Assembly (NCBI GenBank): GCA_964592475.1
Contig: CAZQEZ010000083.1
Coordinates: 1-18,708 of the forward strand
Direction: 5' to 3'
Source of the DNA: CAZQEZ01 sp964592475
GTDB lineage: Bacteria > Bacteroidota > Bacteroidia > Cytophagales > Cyclobacteriaceae
DNA length: 18,708 nucleotides
A model generated the notes under the pieces. It ran no database searches. It saw nothing but the letters and a program-made list of their open reading frames with translations, and was not told the origin of the DNA. Of the stretch, positions 15,062-18,708 are shown piece after piece. Position 1 is the first letter of the stretch. Every line of letters starts with the position of its first letter. The position numbers and the translations under genes are program-made.

Positions 15062-17481
15062 AGCATTACCTGGTTATATTGTTCTGTTGTTTTTTATTCA
15101 CCCTTCCGGTAAAAGCTCAAAAATATTCCATCTCGGGCGAGGTAAAACTCACTTCAGATCATTATGCCACGGGTGCCAGTGTTTTTATTGTAAACACAAG
15201 CCACCAAAGCATTGTAAATGAATTTGGAAAATACGTAATTAGTGGATTGAATCCTGGAGAATACAAGGTGGCAGTACATTATCTTGGCTACAAAGTAGCG
15301 CCCCAATTGGTCTTAATAGAGGATGAAAGTTTAGCGCTCGATTTTAATTTGACAGCGTTGAGTCAAACGCTAAAGGAGCTAGTAATTGAAGATGAGCAAC
15401 TGACAGCCAATATTTCCAGACTGAACGCGGTAGAAGGAGCAGCTATTTACGAGGCAAAAAAAACTGAGGTGATTTCAATGCAGGGTATTACTGCCAACCT
15501 TGCCACTAACAACAGTAGGCAAATTTATGCCAAAGTGCCTGGTCTTAATATCTGGGAAAATGATTACGCTGGAATACAACTGGCTTTGGGTGTAAGGGGG
15601 CTTGACCCCAATAGAACTTCCAACTTCAACGTCCGTCAAAATGGATACGATATAAGTGCTGATGCCCTGGGCTATCCCGAAAGCTACTACACCCCGCCAG
15701 CTGAGGCAGTAGAAAGAATTGAAATTGTGAGAGGAGCGGCCTCTTTGCAATATGGAACTCAGTTTGGCGGTCTGCTCAATTTTAAATTAAAAGAGGGCTC
15801 GGAAGACAAACCTTTTGAGTTTACCAGCCGGCAAACCGCAGGGTCGTTTGGTTTTTTCAATTCATTTAATAGTGTAGGAGGGGAAGTAGGTAAATTAAAT
15901 TATTACAGCTTTTATCAACATAAACGAGGTAGCGGATGGCGGCCCAACAGTGACTTTAATTTGGATACCTGGTATACTCACCTGGCCTTGCAAGTAAATG
16001 AAAAATTGAAAATTACCGGGCAATATACCTTCATGTATTATCTCGCCCAACAACCAGGCGGTTTAACAGATAATGAGTTTGAACGAAATCCCAGATTTTC
16101 TAAACGGGAACGCAATTGGTTTCAGGTCAACTGGAATTTACTAGCCTTGATGATCGATTACAAAATCAACAGCAGGCTTAAGCTCAACATCCGCAATTTT
16201 GGCCTGCTGGGTGGCAGAGATGCCCTGGGTAATCTGGAAAGAATTGATCGCCCGGATCATGCAGGTCCCCGCAATTTATTTTCTGATGATTTCAAAAACT
16301 TTGGCAACGAAACTCGCTTGGTATGGCATTATAACCTTGGCAATAACACCAATGTAGTGCTGATTGGCAGTAGATATTATCAAGGATTTACCCACCGCCA
16401 ACAGGGTTTAGCCAATGAAGGCTTAGGGCCGGATTTTTACTTTCTCAATCCCCGAAAGCTGGAAGATTCTAATTTTGACTTCCCGGGAAACAATTTTTCA
16501 CTATTTGCCGAAAATATTTTTAACCTGGGTCAGCAATGGAGCATAACCCCGGGCATCCGACTTGAGCACATCAATACTTCATCAGACGGATACTATACCA
16601 GCAGTACCTTGGTACCTGATCACGACACTGGTTTTGCCAGAGACTCTACCTTTCAGGTGCTTGAACAAAGAGAAAACAGCCGTTCCTTTCTTTTTTCCGG
16701 TGTAGGTGTGAGCTATAAGAAAAAGAATGGTCTGGAATTTTACGGTAACTTTTCCCAAAATTTCCGCTCGATCAACTTCAATGATATAAGGGTGAATAAT
16801 GATAATATTCAGGTTGATCCGAACATTGGCGATGAGCGAGGCTTCAACCTGGATGTAGGTGTAAGGGGTAATAAAAACGATTTTTACAACTTTGATGTAA
16901 GCGTATTTATGCTACATTACAACGATCGGATTGGTAATGTACTTAAACGGGATGAAAATTTCAGAGCCTATCGATTACGTTCCAATATAGGCAATTCCCG
17001 TCATTATGGGATAGAAGCATTTGGTCAGCTTAATTTATTCAAATTGGTAGATATAAGCGGAGCCAGTTTAAACTGGTTTGGCAACGTATCTATTATCAAT
17101 GCACGCTACGCAGAAGCCAACGAGATAGCCATAGAAGGTAAACTTGTTGAAATGACTCCACCTTTTATGATCCGAAGTGGATTGGAATTGAAATGGGGCG
17201 GTTTGCAATCTTCTCTATTATACAATTATGTACAGGAGCATTTTAGCGATGCCTCCAATGCAAACTATGTGCCATCAGCAGTAGAAGGTTTAATTCCGAG
17301 TTACCAGGTAATGGATTTTAGCCTTCGGTATAATTATAAAAAATGGCTGCTTGAAACCGGCGTAAACAATTTGACCAATAACTACTATTTTACCCGCAGG
17401 GCATCAGGCTATCCCGGGCCTGGCATTATCCCGGCCGATGGGCGAAATTTTTACCTGACTTTAGGAGTGAAAATTAATTAA
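15058..17481 (+). CDS. FecA-like TonB-dependent receptor (iron uptake)
   Basis: The protein has 807 residues and lies in the outer membrane. The signal peptide ends at about residue 20 (LPVKA|Q). A carboxypeptidase-regulatory-like domain spans about 22-105 (YSISGEVKLTSDHYATGASV ... GEYKVAVHYLGYK). The plug lies at about 140-255, with NNSRQIYAKVPGLNIWEND, IQLALGVRGLDPNRTSNFNV and VERIEIVRGAASLQYGTQFG. The 22-strand barrel follows to the C-terminal FYLTLGVKIN. Plug sequence resembles the Fe(III)-dicitrate receptor branch, and the HTTM/DUF4856 context also points to iron. The ligand cannot be fixed by sequence. The gene is intact and overlaps the HTTM remnant by four bases, so its own translation may have depended on coupling. 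The stop lies within a palindrome shared with the next gene. Confidence 0.92.
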   Translation: MKHYLVILFCCFLFTLPVKAQKYSISGEVKLTSDHYATGASVFIVNTSHQSIVNEFGKYVISGLNPGEYKVAVHYLGYKVAPQLVLIEDESLALDFNLTALSQTLKELVIEDEQLTANISRLNAVEGAAIYEAKKTEVISMQGITANLATNNSRQIYAKVPGLNIWENDYAGIQLALGVRGLDPNRTSNFNVRQNGYDISADALGYPESYYTPPAEAVERIEIVRGAASLQYGTQFGGLLNFKLKEGSEDKPFEFTSRQTAGSFGFFNSFNSVGGEVGKLNYYSFYQHKRGSGWRPNSDFNLDTWYTHLALQVNEKLKITGQYTFMYYLAQQPGGLTDNEFERNPRFSKRERNWFQVNWNLLALMIDYKINSRLKLNIRNFGLLGGRDALGNLERIDRPDHAGPRNLFSDDFKNFGNETRLVWHYNLGNNTNVVLIGSRYYQGFTHRQQGLANEGLGPDFYFLNPRKLEDSNFDFPGNNFSLFAENIFNLGQQWSITPGIRLEHINTSSDGYYTSSTLVPDHDTGFARDSTFQVLEQRENSRSFLFSGVGVSYKKKNGLEFYGNFSQNFRSINFNDIRVNNDNIQVDPNIGDERGFNLDVGVRGNKNDFYNFDVSVFMLHYNDRIGNVLKRDENFRAYRLRSNIGNSRHYGIEAFGQLNLFKLVDISGASLNWFGNVSIINARYAEANEIAIEGKLVEMTPPFMIRSGLELKWGGLQSSLLYNYVQEHFSDASNANYVPSAVEGLIPSYQVMDFSLRYNYKKWLLETGVNNLTNNYYFTRRASGYPGPGIIPADGRNFYLTLGVKIN

Positions 17482-18532
17482 CTGACCGTTCAATATCTTC
17501 AAAAGGAGTAATTAAAACATGCTGTGAAGCTGTTTGTAAATTGCGCCACAGGTAATTTATATAATTGTGTTCTTTGATGGCTGCCATACCAAGGTAGGGG
17601 ATAAGTTCCGTGCCTACTTTTAATGAACTTCTTGATAGAGACTTACTCATGCTATCAACACGGTCAGGCCAATCATCATCTAACTGATTGGCAACTAATA
17701 AATCCCATCCTAATGCTGCTTGCTGTAAGAGATCATCTTTTGCACGGCTCAATTGGGATGATAATATCTCCATTTTATTTTTTACATAAGAATATCGGTC
17801 AGGTTGCCATTGCTTACTGTTATTTTCAGTTAACAAATTTGAGGCATGCAACAGTTTTTCGGCAATACCCATTCCTGCCGTAGCAATTGATGCCTGTGCA
17901 AAAGGAAGAAATGGCAACTTATATATGAGATCATCATGAACAGGCGGTTTGGTAATATTGAAAGTATATTTATGAGGAATAAAAACATTTTCAATTACTA
18001 CCGTATGGCTACAGGTAGTCTTTAAACCAAAGCCATCCCAGTCATGCTTAATAGTAACGTGTGAAGGCTTAAAAATGAAAGCTAATATTTCATCGCTATT
18101 ACCAATTTTGCAATTGAATGTAAAACTGGTGGCAATTTCAGCTCCACTACAATATTTCCACGCTCCATTTATTTTGTACCCACCGGCTACCGCGGTGGCG
18201 ATACCAGAAGGATGACCACTACCGGCTATTACTGCATTGGGCGCTGAAAAAACTTCTTCGGCAATAGCAGGTTGCATAAAACCATAAAAGTAACTGGCAC
18301 CAGATCCGGTGGATAGCAGCCAACCAAGATTTCCGTCAATTTTGGAAACCTCCGTTAGTAATTTTAACGAATCCGGTAAAGTCAAACCTAATCCACCAAA
18401 TTCACCAGGCACAAAAAATTTGAAAAGCTTATTTGAATATATAAACTTTAAAGCATCATTTGGAAACTTACCTTTCGGCTCACTTGCAAAAATTTTATCC
18501 GATAAATCTTTATAATCAACAGCTTTTAACAT
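17474..18532 (-). CDS. Acyl-CoA dehydrogenase-fold flavoprotein
   Basis: The protein has 352 residues. The N-terminal helical domain includes FVPGEFGGLGLTLPDSLKLL and SKIDGNLGWLLSTGSGASYF; the middle beta domain includes AGGYKINGAWKYCSGAEIAT and WDGFGLKTTCSHTVVIENVF; the C-terminal helical domain starts near residue 205 (LPFLPFAQASIATAGMGIAE). This is the acyl-CoA dehydrogenase fold. The YKINGAWKYCSG and start-of-domain motifs are closer to the HsaA/DszC flavin-dependent monooxygenase branch than to fatty-acid dehydrogenases, but no catalytic base can be assigned by eye. It is a little shorter than typical members (about 380-400). It is monocistronic as far as seen, converges on the receptor gene with an 8-base overlap, and has no neighbour that reveals its substrate. 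Confidence 0.85.
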   Translation of the reverse strand: MLKAVDYKDLSDKIFASEPKGKFPNDALKFIYSNKLFKFFVPGEFGGLGLTLPDSLKLLTEVSKIDGNLGWLLSTGSGASYFYGFMQPAIAEEVFSAPNAVIAGSGHPSGIATAVAGGYKINGAWKYCSGAEIATSFTFNCKIGNSDEILAFIFKPSHVTIKHDWDGFGLKTTCSHTVVIENVFIPHKYTFNITKPPVHDDLIYKLPFLPFAQASIATAGMGIAEKLLHASNLLTENNSKQWQPDRYSYVKNKMEILSSQLSRAKDDLLQQAALGWDLLVANQLDDDWPDRVDSMSKSLSRSSLKVGTELIPYLGMAAIKEHNYINYLWRNLQTASQHVLITPFEDIERSVN

Positions 18533-18708
18533 AAAAGAACAATATTTATTAGGGTTGCGAATTTAATAAGTTTGGCTTATAACTCATAATTTGATCGCTC
18601 CACACGAACATGCCCGGAAAGTGTAAATTGTGATTTCAAGACAAGTAATTAAGGTAAACAGGTACCTGATAGTAATAAATATACTACAGCGAAAATCAAA
18701 AATACAAT
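18533..18708. other. Intergenic end of window
   Basis: No gene is seen. It should contain the promoter of the minus-strand flavoprotein gene. A one-mismatch -7 element (TAAATTCGC on the minus strand, about 18555-18563) is present without a convincing -33. Confidence 0.4.

Overview
The window comes from a member of the Bacteroidota. The evidence is AT-rich DNA, a FecA-like TonB-dependent receptor with a carboxypeptidase-regulatory-like N-terminal domain, a two-block FtsX permease of the Bacteroidota type, DUF4856 and HTTM homologues, and -7 promoter elements of the TAnnTTTG kind with little Shine-Dalgarno signal. A Cytophagales-like lineage is my best guess, but rank below phylum is inference. 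I see no tRNA, rRNA, CRISPR array, insertion sequence or phage gene.

Layout. (1) 265-3764 is a tight four-gene operon for an MCE/Mla-type lipid transporter: single-MCE-domain protein, PqiC-like auxiliary lipoprotein, STAS-MlaE fusion permease and MlaF-type ATPase. (2) 3869-6079 holds an AI-2E-family membrane protein, a 73-residue unknown and a PPK2-family polyphosphate kinase. (3) 6193-7638 holds a PKD-like lipoprotein, a hairpin terminator, a DoxX protein and a convergent DUF2256 zinc-ribbon protein that overlaps it. (4) 7770-10166 is an orphan FtsX/MacB-type permease, followed by a regulated-looking intergenic region and a 108-residue unknown with its own terminator. (5) On the minus strand, a ZIP metal transporter and a 3-methyladenine DNA glycosylase form a two-gene operon, divergent from (6) a secreted cytochrome c-PQQ aldose dehydrogenase fusion. 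(7) 13849-17481 is an iron-uptake locus that looks partly destroyed: a DUF4856 gene without start codon or N-terminus, the last 91 codons of an HTTM gene directly behind it, and an intact FecA-like receptor. (8) An acyl-CoA dehydrogenase-fold flavoprotein converges on the receptor gene, and the two share a palindromic stop.

Most of the window is ordinary chromosomal housekeeping or accessory sequence. The strongest anomaly is the iron locus. In related genomes, as I remember them, DUF4856, an imelysin-like lipoprotein, HTTM and a FecA-like receptor lie in a row. Here the start of DUF4856, all of the imelysin gene and most of HTTM are absent, while the remaining frames are still open and the ATGA coupling between HTTM and the receptor is kept. 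This suggests recent deletions or an assembly collapse. No clearly new multi-gene system could be supported.
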